A stretch of DNA of 64,000 bases from CAVYPR01 sp963770505. Lineage in GTDB: Bacteria; Actinomycetota; Acidimicrobiia; Acidimicrobiales; RAAP-2. The stretch covers positions 646,066 through 710,065 of the forward strand of contig CAVYPR010000003.1 in assembly GCA_963770505.1 (NCBI GenBank), given 5' to 3'. The notes beneath the pieces were generated by a model that did not search any database, was not told where the DNA came from, and worked only from the letters and a program-made list of their open reading frames with translations. Below are positions 17,181-25,644 of this stretch, piece after piece. Every line of letters starts with the position of its first letter. Within the stretch, counting starts at the first letter, position 1. Position numbers and translations under genes: made by a program.

Positions 17181-17983
17181 GCACCTACGACGTGGGGCCG
17201 CACATCGAGGTCGAGTCCGACGGCGCCGTGCGCATCGTCCGCCTCAACCGCCCCGAGCAGCTCAACGCCACCAACCACGAGCTCCACCAGGGCCTGGCCG
17301 CGCTCTTCCCCCAGGTCGACGCGGACGACGAGGCGCGGGCCCTGGTGCTCACCGGCAACGGCCGGGCCTTCTCGGCCGGCGGCGACTTCTCCTACCTCGA
17401 CGAGCTCGCCCGCGACCCCGCCCTGCGGCGGGAGTCGCTCACCCACGGCCGCCAGATCGTGGCCGGGATGGTGGCCTGCCGGGTCCCGGTGGTGGCGGCC
17501 GTCAACGGCCCGGCCGTCGGGCTGGGCTGCAGCCTGGTGGCCCTCTCGGACATCGTCTTCATGGCCGAGAGCGCCCACCTGGCCGACCCGCACGTCCTCG
17601 TCGGCCTGGTGGCGGCCGACGGCGGCCCCGTCACCTGGCCGCTCCTGGTCAGCCTGCAGCTGGCCAAGGAGTACGCCCTCACCGGTGACCGGATCCCCGC
17701 CGCCCGGGCCGCTGAGATCGGCCTGGCCAACCACGTCTGCCCCGATACCGAGGTGCTGCCCCAGGCGCTGGCCTGCGCGCAGCGCATCGCCGCCCTGCCC
17801 CGCCGGGCCGTCGAGGACACCAAGCGGATCCTGAACCTCCATCTCGAGCGGGCCGTGCTGGCCACGCTCGACTTCGCCCTCACCGCCGAGGACCGGTCGT
17901 TCACCTCCCCCGAGCTCCGGGCCAACCTCGACCGCCTGACGGCCAGGTCAGAGGGGTCGGACGGCCCGCCGGAGGGGTCGTGA
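17177..17983 (+). CDS. Enoyl-CoA hydratase/isomerase family protein
   Basis: 268 residues; ATG overlaps the upstream stop (ATGA). Crotonase fold: V-R-L-N-R-P-E-Q-L-N-A, oxyanion-hole segments G-R-A-F-S-A-G-G-D-F and N-G-P-A-V-G-L-G-C-S-L-V-A-L-S-D-I. The residue after L-A-D-P-H-V-L-V-G-L is followed by A-A-D-G-G, where classical hydratases have a second Glu region; one of the two catalytic Glu residues is not obvious, so an isomerase or other crotonase activity is possible. It would act on the enoyl-CoA made by the adjacent dehydrogenase pair. Last gene of the ligase-dehydrogenase operon. Confidence 0.88.
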   Translation: MSTYDVGPHIEVESDGAVRIVRLNRPEQLNATNHELHQGLAALFPQVDADDEARALVLTGNGRAFSAGGDFSYLDELARDPALRRESLTHGRQIVAGMVACRVPVVAAVNGPAVGLGCSLVALSDIVFMAESAHLADPHVLVGLVAADGGPVTWPLLVSLQLAKEYALTGDRIPAARAAEIGLANHVCPDTEVLPQALACAQRIAALPRRAVEDTKRILNLHLERAVLATLDFALTAEDRSFTSPELRANLDRLTARSEGSDGPPEGS

Positions 17984-18034
17984 CGCCGGCCGCGGCCAGG
18001 CCGGGGCGCGGGGACCTGGAGTACGCTGGCGCCC

Positions 18035-18742
18035 ATGACGACGGACGAACCCGCCGCCGTACCGTCGGTCGAAGACGGCCTCTCCTGGCGTGAGCTGGCC
18101 GTGGCCCGCTCGCTCGACTCGGCCCGCACCCGGGCCGAGAGCCGGGTCCAGCGGTTCATGGACGCCGCCTTGGAGCTGGTCAACTCCGGGCTCGGCAAGG
18201 ACTTCACCGTCCAGGAGGTGGTGGAGCGCTCCGGGCAGTCGCTGCGCAGCTTCTACCAGTACTTCGAGGGGAAACACGAGCTCCTGCTGGCCCTGTTCGA
18301 GGAGTCGGTCAACTCCACCGCCGAGTACCTCGACCAGCGGCTGGAGGGGGTGGAGGACCCCATCGAGCGGCTGCACCTGTTCGTGGTCGAGTACCACGAG
18401 CTGTGCCGTCCCGAGCAGACCTCGAGCCGCGACCACACCCTGGCCCTGCCGGTGATGGCCGAGTTCGCCTGGCAGCTGCTGACCGAGCACCCCCAGCAGG
18501 CGGCCCGGGCCTTCGTCCCCCTGGTCACCATGGTCGAAGAGCTCCTCGCCAAGGCGGCCTCGGCCGGGGCGGTGCGCGCCGACTTCCTCTCGGGCCGGCT
18601 CACCGGCGTGGTGCTGCAGTCGATCATGTTCAACGCCTTCTCCTCCACGATCGGCGGGGCCGGCATGAAGGCCGACGACGGCGCCGCCGAAGAGCTGTGG
18701 GGGCTCATCTACCGTGGCATCGGGACCCCCGGAGGCGGCTGA
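18035..18742 (+). CDS. TetR/AcrR family transcriptional regulator
   Basis: 235 residues. An N-terminal extension of about 30 residues precedes the helix-turn-helix: R-F-M-D-A-A-L-E-L-V, D-F-T-V-Q-E-V-V-E-R-S-G-Q-S-L-R-S-F-Y-Q-Y-F-E-G-K-H-E-L-L-L-A-L-F (about 41-87), the canonical TetR DNA-binding domain. The C-terminal ligand domain has many acidic and hydrophobic residues and no recognisable ligand motif. It lies 51 bases after the enoyl-CoA hydratase on the same strand and is a candidate regulator of that operon and of the palindromes shared by five catabolic promoters; the TetR at 38557 is the other candidate. Confidence 0.9.
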   Translation: MTTDEPAAVPSVEDGLSWRELAVARSLDSARTRAESRVQRFMDAALELVNSGLGKDFTVQEVVERSGQSLRSFYQYFEGKHELLLALFEESVNSTAEYLDQRLEGVEDPIERLHLFVVEYHELCRPEQTSSRDHTLALPVMAEFAWQLLTEHPQQAARAFVPLVTMVEELLAKAASAGAVRADFLSGRLTGVVLQSIMFNAFSSTIGGAGMKADDGAAEELWGLIYRGIGTPGGG

Positions 18743-19031
18743 GAAGAGCCGGCATGGCTCGCGTGCCAGTCGGTGAGTTGAGCAGGCGGCGATTTACCGA
18801 GGCGTCCGGCGATGTGGACGTAGACGGTCGTGCCTGACGCCCGGCACACGCAAAGGATGCGGATGGATGTGGCCTGCCACCATCCTTCCGGTAATCGGTG
18901 GGAGCCTGACCTTCGGGTGCCGGACACGAAGGCTGCTGCTCGTGGTCCTCTCGGTGACTTGGCGGCTCGGGCCCGGCGGTTAGCGGCGACAGGACCGAGT
19001 GCTGAGGACCGAAGCCGCGTTCGACCCACTT

Positions 19032-19240
19032 CCCTTCGATGCCGACGCTGCCCGCGCTTACGGCCGCGTAAATGCAACGATTACCCGACCGGTCGCAAGG
19101 CAAGGGCGACTCGTGCGGTCAATCTGCTCATAGCGGCTTCGGCGTGCGCTGCCGATCTTCCCATCTATACGCGCAACGTCGACGACTTCCGTGGGCTGGA
19201 GGCATCGTTGACGTCATCGAGGTACTGCAGTTCCGTTGTT
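19032..19240 (+). pseudogene. Decayed vapC (PIN-domain toxin) remnant
   Basis: Pieces of a VapC protein are spread over three frames: P-F-D-A-D-A-A-R-A-Y-G-R-V, then N-L-L-I-A-A-S-A-C-A-A-D-L-P-I-Y-T-R-N-V-D-D-F-R-G-L-E, then G-I-V-D-V-I-E-V. This order matches the C-terminal half of PIN toxins, where D-L-L-I-A-A-T-A and L-Y-T-R-N-x-D-D-F are conserved. At least two frameshifts and the missing N-terminus make it non-functional. About 200 bases upstream (18754-18837) a 27-residue frame starting M-A-R-V-P-V-G-E-L-S-R-R resembles the beginning of a Phd-type antitoxin and may be the rest of the same dead pair (weak). Confidence 0.6.
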
Positions 19241-19368
19241 CTGGGATGCCTCCAGACCGGGATCTACCCGAGAACTTAGGTGAGGGTTCGGGCCGCTCTT
19301 CAGCTGCGGATTCGACTCTGCCAATGGCACAGCATCACTGACGGAGCTGAGAGCACGATTCAGCTCTG

Positions 19369-19943
19369 CTACAGCTTATGAACCGCGGCTTTTGAGAGGG
19401 TTTGGAACTCACTGGGGCTGACGCTCGGAGCGTTGTAGCCCTCCTGGAGTTCCAGCAGGACGTTCCCCTTGCGGACGACCAAGATGTCCTCTGTGACAGA
19501 CAGGCCCGTTCGCGGTGATGCTGGCGTGAAACGCCTCGGAATGATCCCCGTAGCCGCTACCACCTGACTTCGAAACCGTGCTGGTGAACGACCTGCCTTT
19601 CTTGCTTCCGGTCCCATGCGTGCAGTCGCTCAGTCCTGAGGTGAGGGAGTTGAATGCGTTTGCGGCGTTCTTGTATGACGCGAGCTCTTCGATCACCAGT
19701 GGAAAGGCCTGGAGCATGCCGTAGTTGAACGTGGCGGTCGCCTGTGTCGTCGGCTGTGCCGGAAGTGCGGGTCGCGGTACATCCCGGAATTTCAGGATTC
19801 GAGCCTGAGGCGACTAGCCAACTCTTGCCGAGTTGAGAGACAGAAAGCAGTTCAGAACTGAGCTTGCCTGTGGACGCCCCCGCGGGCATGGCCAGCCCCG
19901 AAATGAGCATGGCCATAAGTAACAGTGCTCCTGATTTCCTCAT
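19369..19943 (-). pseudogene. Secreted protein of unknown function, broken by two frameshifts
   Basis: A clear signal peptide, M-R-K-S-G-A-L-L-L-M-A-M-L-I-S-G-L-A-M-P-A-G-A, begins at 19943. The mature part starts K-L-S-S-E-L-L-S-V-S-Q-L-G-K-S-W. The frame then changes near 19760-19775 to P-A-L-P-A-Q-P-T-T-Q-A-T-A-T-F-N-Y-G through S-K-S-G-G-S-G-Y-G-D-H-S-E-A-F, and again near 19520 to L-S-V-T-E-D-I-L-V-V-R-K-G-N-V-L-L-E-L, ending at 19369. Repaired length is about 190 residues. The layout resembles small actinobacterial exported proteins such as PknH-like sensor domains, but I do not recognise a function. Neighbouring genes are also decayed, which favours real inactivation. Confidence 0.65.
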
Positions 19944-20230
19944 CTCGGACCTCCGGGTGTGAACTAGGTACGTCAGAGTTCGGACGGAAATATGCTACCT
20001 ACCCGCAGCCCACTGCGGAAGATATGGCGCTACCTCGTTTTGAGTAGGTGAGTTCATCGAGTGGGTCCGACCTAGCCCCCAGGTGGAGTGCCACAGGACC
20101 GGTGCGATCGCGGGCAGCCTTCGTCAGCTGCAAGTTGCCGCGGCATGAGGCAGGAAGCCGTCCCCACAACTGTGGAGATTGAGCTCGGGGACAGTCGGTA
20201 ATTCGACCGTTGCACCCGGGTGATGTTCGT

Positions 20231-20774
20231 ATGATGGCGCTGTTGCTGAGCCACTACGAAATGTTCTTCGCTGCGAGCGCAGGGGCATCTGCTGCCATCC
20301 TCGGCCTCTTAGTCGTGGCCGTGTCGGTCGTCAACGCCGACGATTCGGACGCGCGGACTAGGGAGAGGCGGACCGTTCTGGCCGGAAGCGCCTTCCTTGC
20401 TTTGGTCGACGTCTTTTTCGTCTCGCTTGTCGCGTTGGCTGAGGGCGCCGCGGTCTTCGCGGCATCCAACCTCGTGATGGCGATGGTCGGCTTGCTCGCC
20501 ACCAGCCGCTTAGTGCGGCGAGCAAAGCGAGGCGGGAAACTTCTCCCGCGGCTTCCCAACTCGCAAGATCAACATTGTCTTCGCAGTCATTTCGGTTGGG
20601 GGCTATTCAATCCAATTCGCCCTCGCCATTGCTCTCCTGGCGGAGATTCACAGCTTTGCTTTGCAGCGAGCATTGGTTCTAGTCATCGTGGCGTTGTTTG
20701 GAAGTGCGCTGGGACGAGCTTGGGAGGTCACCGGGATACAACAGAGACTCAGCCCTGAATCCACCGATCGGTAG
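20231..20774 (+). pseudogene. Small membrane protein, one frameshift
   Basis: Starts M-M-A-L-L-L-S-H-Y-E-M-F-F-A-A-S and has membrane segments A-A-I-L-G-L-L-V-V-A-V-S-V-V, A-F-L-A-L-V-D-V-F-F-V-S-L-V-A-L and N-L-V-M-A-M-V-G-L-L. At about 20539-20541 an extra A (AAA for AA) shifts the frame; in the next frame the protein continues N-F-S-R-G-F-P-T-R-K-I-N-I-V-F-A-V-I-S-V-G-G with a fourth membrane segment to a stop at 20774. Repaired length is about 180 residues with four to five membrane helices. No function recognised. The single homopolymer change could be a sequencing error. Confidence 0.6.
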
Positions 20775-21113
20775 GCGTGGTGAGAGAGAAGCGTTAGATG
20801 GGCTACGCAAGCGTTGGTGAGCTTTGGATCCTGGCTGCAGGTGACGCTGAGCGGTGCCGTTGACCTTTTCACGGAACCGTTCGGACGGCGTTCGTCGGCA
20901 TACGTGTCGCGCCGTTGGCGGCAAGGCAGTGGGCGCCGTTCCGGTTGGGGGCACCGCGCCGGAACAACCGGCCGTAGGTTATGAAGCTCATCCCCCTCCA
21001 TCTGAACTGGTCAACTGCAAATGGTCGGGTCGGAAGGTTTCCGATCTTCGCTGCGGTTCGAGTTTGGCCGTTAGACAGCGGACCGTGTTCCCGACCGGGC
21101 AGACTGGTGCCCT
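20775..21113 (+). other. Intergenic stretch, 339 bases
   Basis: No convincing coding frame, RNA gene or repeat is visible between the broken membrane protein and the enoyl-CoA hydratase. Frames here lack family motifs and have non-coding codon composition. The last ~100 bases presumably hold the hydratase promoter, but no good -35/-10 pair stands out. Confidence 0.5.
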
Positions 21114-21890
21114 GTGGGTGATTCAGCCACGTTCCGACTCGATGGCCATGTGGCCACCATCACCTACAACCGACCCGACGCTCTCAACGCCATCAACGCC
21201 GAGATGAGGCGGGACCTCAATGACGCCTTCTCGCGTTTTCGTGACGACGAGGACGCATGGGTGGCCATCGTCACCGGTTCGGGACGGGCTTTCTGCGTCG
21301 GCGGGGACCTACGCGACGGAGCTGGGTCTGCGGGGGAGTTCGCCGGCACGTTCTGGGAGAAGCCGACGCTGAATTCCTTTGAGAGCGGATGGGAGATCTT
21401 CAAGCCGGTCATCGCTGCCGTGAACGGGTACTGCCTGGGTTACGGACTCACGCTTGCCAGCTGGTGCGACTTCGTCGTGGCGAGTGACCGAGCCGAGTTC
21501 GGTCTTCCCGAGGTGAGCCTCGGAGTCCCGGCGATTGTGGCATCGATACGCCTGCCGCAGCGCATCAACTGGGCCGATGCGATGGAGCTGTTGCTCACGG
21601 GGGAGCGCATCGATGCCGAGCGAGCCCACGCGATGGGTCTGGTCTGGAGGGTCGTCCCTCATGACACTCTGCTCGACGAGGCCAATGCGCTGGCTGGACG
21701 CCTTCTCAGCGGAGCGCCTCTGGCTCAGCGGGCCATGAAGGAGATGGCGATGCGGACCCGACACATGGCGACGCTGGAGGCCATCCGCTTCGGCGAGACC
21801 ATGCGGCAAGTCGCCGGGGGGACCCAGGACGCGGCCGAAGGTCGTCAGGCCTCAGCGGAGCAACGCTCGCCGCGCTGGACCGGACACTGA
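21114..21890 (+). CDS. Enoyl-CoA hydratase/isomerase family protein
   Basis: 258 residues from a GTG. Crotonase signatures: A-T-I-T-Y-N-R-P-D-A-L-N-A-I-N, G-S-G-R-A-F-C-V-G-G-D-L (first oxyanion-hole segment), V-N-G-Y-C-L-G-Y-G-L-T-L-A-S-W-C-D (second), and E-F-G-L-P-E-V-S-L-G-V-P-A with the catalytic-type Glu. C-terminus T-Q-D-A-A-E-G-R-Q-A-S-A-E-Q-R-S-P is normal, so the gene is complete although it sits among decayed genes. It hydrates a trans-2-enoyl-CoA or isomerises a double bond. It has no partner in the same operon; it may serve the catabolic clusters on either side. Confidence 0.88.
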   Translation: MGDSATFRLDGHVATITYNRPDALNAINAEMRRDLNDAFSRFRDDEDAWVAIVTGSGRAFCVGGDLRDGAGSAGEFAGTFWEKPTLNSFESGWEIFKPVIAAVNGYCLGYGLTLASWCDFVVASDRAEFGLPEVSLGVPAIVASIRLPQRINWADAMELLLTGERIDAERAHAMGLVWRVVPHDTLLDEANALAGRLLSGAPLAQRAMKEMAMRTRHMATLEAIRFGETMRQVAGGTQDAAEGRQASAEQRSPRWTGH

Positions 21891-22027
21891 CCCGCACCGT
21901 TGCTGACTCGGCGGCGGGGGTTCACATTGGGACCTACGAGCAGCTGTCAAGGTATGCGTAATAACTGATCAGGGTGTTCGGACCTCCCATGCCGGCTGCC
22001 GCGGCTCGTCGTTGCACACGACGAAGT

Positions 22028-22243
22028 CGGGGTGATCGGTCGGATGAGCCGTGGTCCTGGTTCCCCGCCGTGACGCCGGGCAGCGTGAAGGGACTGTTGC
22101 TGGGGGTGGCCGACATTGACGCCGCGACGGACGAGCTCAGCGCCAAGGGCATCGAGTTCGAGGGGATCGAGCAGGCACCCTGGGGACGCTTCGTCCAGGT
22201 TGCCGACCCCGACGACAGCCGGGTCATCCTCCAGCAGAACGCC
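22028..22243 (+). pseudogene. Glyoxalase-fold (VOC) protein, C-terminal remnant
   Basis: The stretch V-T-P-G-S-V-K-G-L-L-L-G-V-A-D-I-D-A-A-T-D-E-L followed by G-I-E-F-E-G-I-E-Q-A-P-W-G-R-F and F-V-Q-V-A-D-P-D-D-S-R-V-I-L-Q-Q-N is the second module of a VOC protein, including the P-W-G and D-P-D metal-site region. The first module is not found upstream in any frame and there is no stop after the module; the frame reads through into the AIM24-like gene. Treated as a truncated remnant, the rest of 21891-22354 holding nothing recognisable. Confidence 0.6.
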
Positions 22244-22354
22244 TGTGGGCCGCCACGGCGGGCCTGGGGGAGCCGGGCCCGGTCGGGCCGTCATCACGAG
22301 TGCGGGATCGGTACGCTGAGGCGCGAAGCCGCCGCCCACCCAATGGAGGACGCC

Positions 22355-23116
22355 ATGCAGGACACCGTGCAAGGAACGACCATGCCGGTGCTCGAGGTCA
22401 CGCTCGACCCGGGCGAGACGGTCCTCTCGGAGGACGGCGAGTTCTCCTGGATGACCGACACCATCCAGATGTCGACCAAGTTCGGTGGAGGCGCGGGCGG
22501 CAAGGGCGTCGTGGGGGCGCTCAAGCGGGCGGTGGCCGGCGGCACCTTCGTGTTCAACGCCTACACCGCGCAGGGCGGGCCGGGCATGGTGGCCTTCGCC
22601 GCCAAGCTTCCGGGCAAGATCCTGCCCATCGAGGTGGCCCCGGGCAACGAGTTCATCTGCCACCGCCACGGCTTCTTGGCCGGCCTCCCCGGGATCCAGA
22701 TCGCCCCCGCCCTGCAGCAGTCGTTCTCTGGCGGCATCTTCGGCGGCGAGGGGTTCATCCTTCAGCGGCTGAGCGGCACGGCGCGGGCCTGGATCGAGCT
22801 TTCGGGCGAGATCCGCGCCTACGACCTGGCGGCCGGCGAGACCCTGCGGGCCCACCCCGGCCATGTCGGGCTCTTCCAGGCCTCGGTGACCTTCGCCGTC
22901 CAGCGGGTGCCGGGGATGGCCAACCACTACATGGGCAAGGACGGCCACCACTTCGTCCAGCTGACCGGCCCGGGCCGGGTCTACCTGCAGTCGCTGCCCC
23001 TGCCCATCCTGGCCGGTGCCCTCGAGCCTTACGTCGACAAGGGCGACCACCACGACAGCCACTCGGCCGTTGAAGGTGGCGCCGTCGGCGGCATTATCGG
23101 TGGGCTACTGCACTAA
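22355..23116 (+). CDS. AIM24 / TIGR00266 family protein
   Basis: 253 residues. The ATG at 22355 has GGAGG four bases upstream; the frame is open further 5' only because it merges with a glyoxalase remnant. Family features: G-E-T-V-L-S-E-D-G-E-F-S-W-M-T-D, repeated beta-strands with G-G-A-G-G-K-G, V-A-P-G-N-E-F-I-C-H-R-H-G-F-L-A, and a glycine-rich C-terminus G-G-A-V-G-G-I-I-G-G-L-L-H. Proteins of this group form a beta-rich, tryptophan-RNA-binding-attenuator-like fold; bacterial members have no agreed function (the yeast namesake is mitochondrial). Complete and in frame, it is convergent with the alpha/beta hydrolase. Confidence 0.85.
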   Translation: MQDTVQGTTMPVLEVTLDPGETVLSEDGEFSWMTDTIQMSTKFGGGAGGKGVVGALKRAVAGGTFVFNAYTAQGGPGMVAFAAKLPGKILPIEVAPGNEFICHRHGFLAGLPGIQIAPALQQSFSGGIFGGEGFILQRLSGTARAWIELSGEIRAYDLAAGETLRAHPGHVGLFQASVTFAVQRVPGMANHYMGKDGHHFVQLTGPGRVYLQSLPLPILAGALEPYVDKGDHHDSHSAVEGGAVGGIIGGLLH

Positions 23117-23249
23117 CCTCGATCATTCGTTCCGCTTCCGGCGATGTTGCTGTCGTCGACCTTTGCCCTGGGTGCCCCACTCGTGCCGCCACGGGACTGC
23201 GACCTCCACCCGGCGAACTGGGCGACCTTTCCTCCTCTGCCCAGTCGCG

Positions 23250-24254
23250 CTATCGAAATACCCCCTCCCCTGATCGGCCCGGCACCGGACGATGCTCCCG
23301 GGGAGCATCGTCCAAGCGCCGCGCCAGGAAGTCGACGATGGTTCCGGCGACCTCGTAGGGCGCCTCGATCGGCAACAGGTGACCGGCATCGTCGAACCAG
23401 ACGAGCTCGCTGTCGGGGATCAGATCCGCCATCCGTTGCTCCACACTCGGCGGAGTGAACCAGTCGAGCCGACCGGCGAGGACCAGGGTGGGGACGGCGA
23501 TTTCGGGTAGGAACTCCGCGGTGTGGTGTCGGCGGAGCCCACTCATCATCTTGAACAGCACGGAGAAGTTGACTTCGCCGATGTGCGCCAAGTGCGAGGC
23601 GATGTCCTCCTCCTTCACGTTCGGTCCACCGATGCCGGTGAGCTGGATGACACGTCGTCCCAAGCCTGGATGTGCGACACGTCGAAGCATCGGGCGAAGC
23701 CCCTCAAGGGGGACGAACGCTAGGATCACCTCCCCGAGGGGGTAGAGCCGATCGAGCAGGGGCTTCTCGGCCAAGGTTCTCACCGGGTTCTCGAACGCGC
23801 CGGCAATCGGGACGAGGCCGGCGACCCGCTCGGGCGCTACCCGACACGTCTCCACGATGGCCTGCACCCCAATGGAGTGGCCCACGAGCACGGCGCGCTC
23901 CACGCCGGCGTCGTCAAGCACCTCCACGATGTCGGCCGCAAGGCGCTCGGGCGCAACGTCTTCGGCTCGAAGATCGCGCCCTGCGATTCCCGGCCGACGC
24001 GGCAGCCCGGACTCCCCGTGGCCCCTCATGTCCAAGAAGATCGCCCGATGTCCGGCGGCGACGACCGCAGGTCCGATCGTGGTCCAGTACCCGTCGGTGC
24101 ACGTCCAGCCGTTCACGAAGACGACCGGTATGCCCAGACCATCACCACGAATCGTGTAGGCAATCCGGGTCCCGTCGGACACCGTGAGGTCGTGGTCCTT
24201 CGGAAATGAGGCTTGCTGGTGGGCCTTGTCCCGGCTCGTGCGGCCGGGGGTCAT
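23250..24254 (-). CDS. Alpha/beta hydrolase
   Basis: 334 residues. Catalytic triad: nucleophile Ser in V-G-H-S-I-G-V-Q, Asp in L-A-G-R-L-D-W-F-T, His in D-A-G-H-L-L-P-I-E. Oxyanion region F-V-N-G-W-T-C-T-D. The cap domain between E-N-P-V-R-T and L-R-R-H-H suggests an esterase, C-C bond hydrolase (MhpC-like) or haloalkane-dehalogenase-like enzyme; the family alone does not decide. It lies 10 bases downstream of the amidohydrolase at 24265 on the same strand, so it is probably the last gene of that short operon and takes part in the same degradation. Confidence 0.88.
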   Translation of the reverse strand: MTPGRTSRDKAHQQASFPKDHDLTVSDGTRIAYTIRGDGLGIPVVFVNGWTCTDGYWTTIGPAVVAAGHRAIFLDMRGHGESGLPRRPGIAGRDLRAEDVAPERLAADIVEVLDDAGVERAVLVGHSIGVQAIVETCRVAPERVAGLVPIAGAFENPVRTLAEKPLLDRLYPLGEVILAFVPLEGLRPMLRRVAHPGLGRRVIQLTGIGGPNVKEEDIASHLAHIGEVNFSVLFKMMSGLRRHHTAEFLPEIAVPTLVLAGRLDWFTPPSVEQRMADLIPDSELVWFDDAGHLLPIEAPYEVAGTIVDFLARRLDDAPREHRPVPGRSGEGVFR

Positions 24255-24264
24255 CCTCGTCGTT

Positions 24265-25542
24265 TCATCCCACGTCGTTGCGGTAGATCAGGCCGCCCTT
24301 CATCACGAAGCAGACCCGCTCGGTGGCCGTGATGTCGACCAGGGGGTCGCCGGGCACCCCCACCACGTCGGCCAGCAGCCCGGCCTCCAGCCGGCCGCGG
24401 TCGTCGACGTCGATGAGCTCGGCCGACACCGTGGTGGCGGCGCGCAGCGCCTGCAGCGGGGTCATGCCCCGATCGACCAGGGCCACCAGCTCCTTGGCGT
24501 TGCGCCCGTGGGGGATGGCCGGCGCGTCGGTCCCGCAGGCGATGCGGGCCCCGCGGGCGATGGCCTTGCTGACCGTCTCCTTGGCCCGGGGGAACACCTC
24601 GGCCGCCTTGGCCTGGAGCTCGGGGGCGGCCCGCGAGACGTCCATGCCGTCGGCCAGGTAGGTGGTGGGCACCAGGAACCGGCCCCGCTCGACCAGGAGG
24701 TCGAGCGTCTCGTCGCTCATGAGCGAGCCGTGCTCGATGCAGTCGATGCCCGCCTCGATGGCCGCCCGGATCCCCTCGTCCCCGTGGGCGTGGGCGGCCA
24801 CCCGGAGCCCGGCCCGGTGGGCCTCGTCGACGATCACCGCCAGCTCCTCGTCGGAGTACTGCTGGGCCCCGGCCGGACCGGTGTGCGACATGACCCCACC
24901 CGAGGCGCAGCACTTGATGAGCCGGGCCCCGTGCTTGATCTGGTAGCGGACGGCCCGGCGGATCTGGCTGACCCCGTCGGCCACCCCCTCCTCGACGCTG
25001 AGGGGCATGATGTGCGGCGCCAGGGCCTGGAACATGGTCGGGTCGAGGTGGCCGCCGGTCGGGGTGATGGCGTGGCCGGCCGGGACCACCCGGGGGCCGT
25101 CGACCCAGCCGAGGTCGATGGCCTTCTGCAGGGCGACGTCGAGCAGGAGGCCCCCGGTCGGCACGAACAGCCCGAGGTTGCGCACGGTGGTGAAGCCGGC
25201 CCACAGCGTCCGGCGGGCGTTGGCCACCGAGCGCAGCGTCCGCACCGCCGAGTCGTCCTGCACCGGGTTGAGCGGGCTGGCGTGGTCCGGCCCGCCCAAG
25301 AGGAGGTTGACCTCCATGTCCATGAGCCCGGGCAGAAGGGTCACGTCGCCCAGGTCGACGACGACCGCCTCGGAGGGCACCGTCGCCGGGGCCACCTCGG
25401 CGATCCGCTCGCCCTCGACCAGCAGGCTCCCGGGCTCGACCAGCTCGCCCCGGAGGACGTCGAGCATCCGGGCGGACCGCAGGTGGACCAGCTCGGGCCC
25501 GCGCCGCCGCCCCCCGCTGCGTTCGCTGGTCGATGACGGCAT
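24265..25542 (-). CDS. Amidohydrolase-superfamily protein (imidazolonepropionase-like) with altered H-x-H motif
   Basis: 425 residues. Shape and motifs fit the metal-dependent hydrolase group related to imidazolonepropionase and Xaa-Pro dipeptidase-type amidohydrolases: L-L-P-G-L-M-D-M at 69-76, the carboxylated-Lys region R-L-I-K-C-C-A-S-G-G-V, metal His in A-A-H-A-H-G-D-E-G, C-I-E-H-G-S, and the Asp in C-G-T-D-A-P. The first metal motif, normally D-x-H-x-H, reads D75-M-E77-V-N79, so both histidines are replaced. The enzyme may use a mononuclear site or have lost activity. An operator-like palindrome lies 18 bases upstream of the ATG. The alpha/beta hydrolase follows in the same operon. Confidence 0.85.
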   Translation of the reverse strand: MPSSTSERSGGRRRGPELVHLRSARMLDVLRGELVEPGSLLVEGERIAEVAPATVPSEAVVVDLGDVTLLPGLMDMEVNLLLGGPDHASPLNPVQDDSAVRTLRSVANARRTLWAGFTTVRNLGLFVPTGGLLLDVALQKAIDLGWVDGPRVVPAGHAITPTGGHLDPTMFQALAPHIMPLSVEEGVADGVSQIRRAVRYQIKHGARLIKCCASGGVMSHTGPAGAQQYSDEELAVIVDEAHRAGLRVAAHAHGDEGIRAAIEAGIDCIEHGSLMSDETLDLLVERGRFLVPTTYLADGMDVSRAAPELQAKAAEVFPRAKETVSKAIARGARIACGTDAPAIPHGRNAKELVALVDRGMTPLQALRAATTVSAELIDVDDRGRLEAGLLADVVGVPGDPLVDITATERVCFVMKGGLIYRNDVG

Positions 25543-25559
25543 CGTGTCCCCCGTTCGTC

Positions 25560-25574
25560 GAGAAGGGCGTTCTC
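25560..25574 (-). promoter_or_regulatory. Putative operator, site 3 of 5 (GAGAACGCCCTTCTC, minus strand)
   Basis: 15-bp palindrome with perfect arms GAGAA/TTCTC. It is 18 bases upstream of the amidohydrolase ATG at 25542. A -10-like TACGAT lies exactly 14 bases upstream of the palindrome on the minus strand, the same arrangement as at site 4 (33200). A protein bound here would cover the transcription start. Confidence 0.55.
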
Positions 25575-25644
25575 CGGCGAGGCAAGCGATCGTACCGTGC
25601 GCCGCCCCGGGCCGGGGCCCCCGGCGGTCGGTCCGGCCGGTCCC

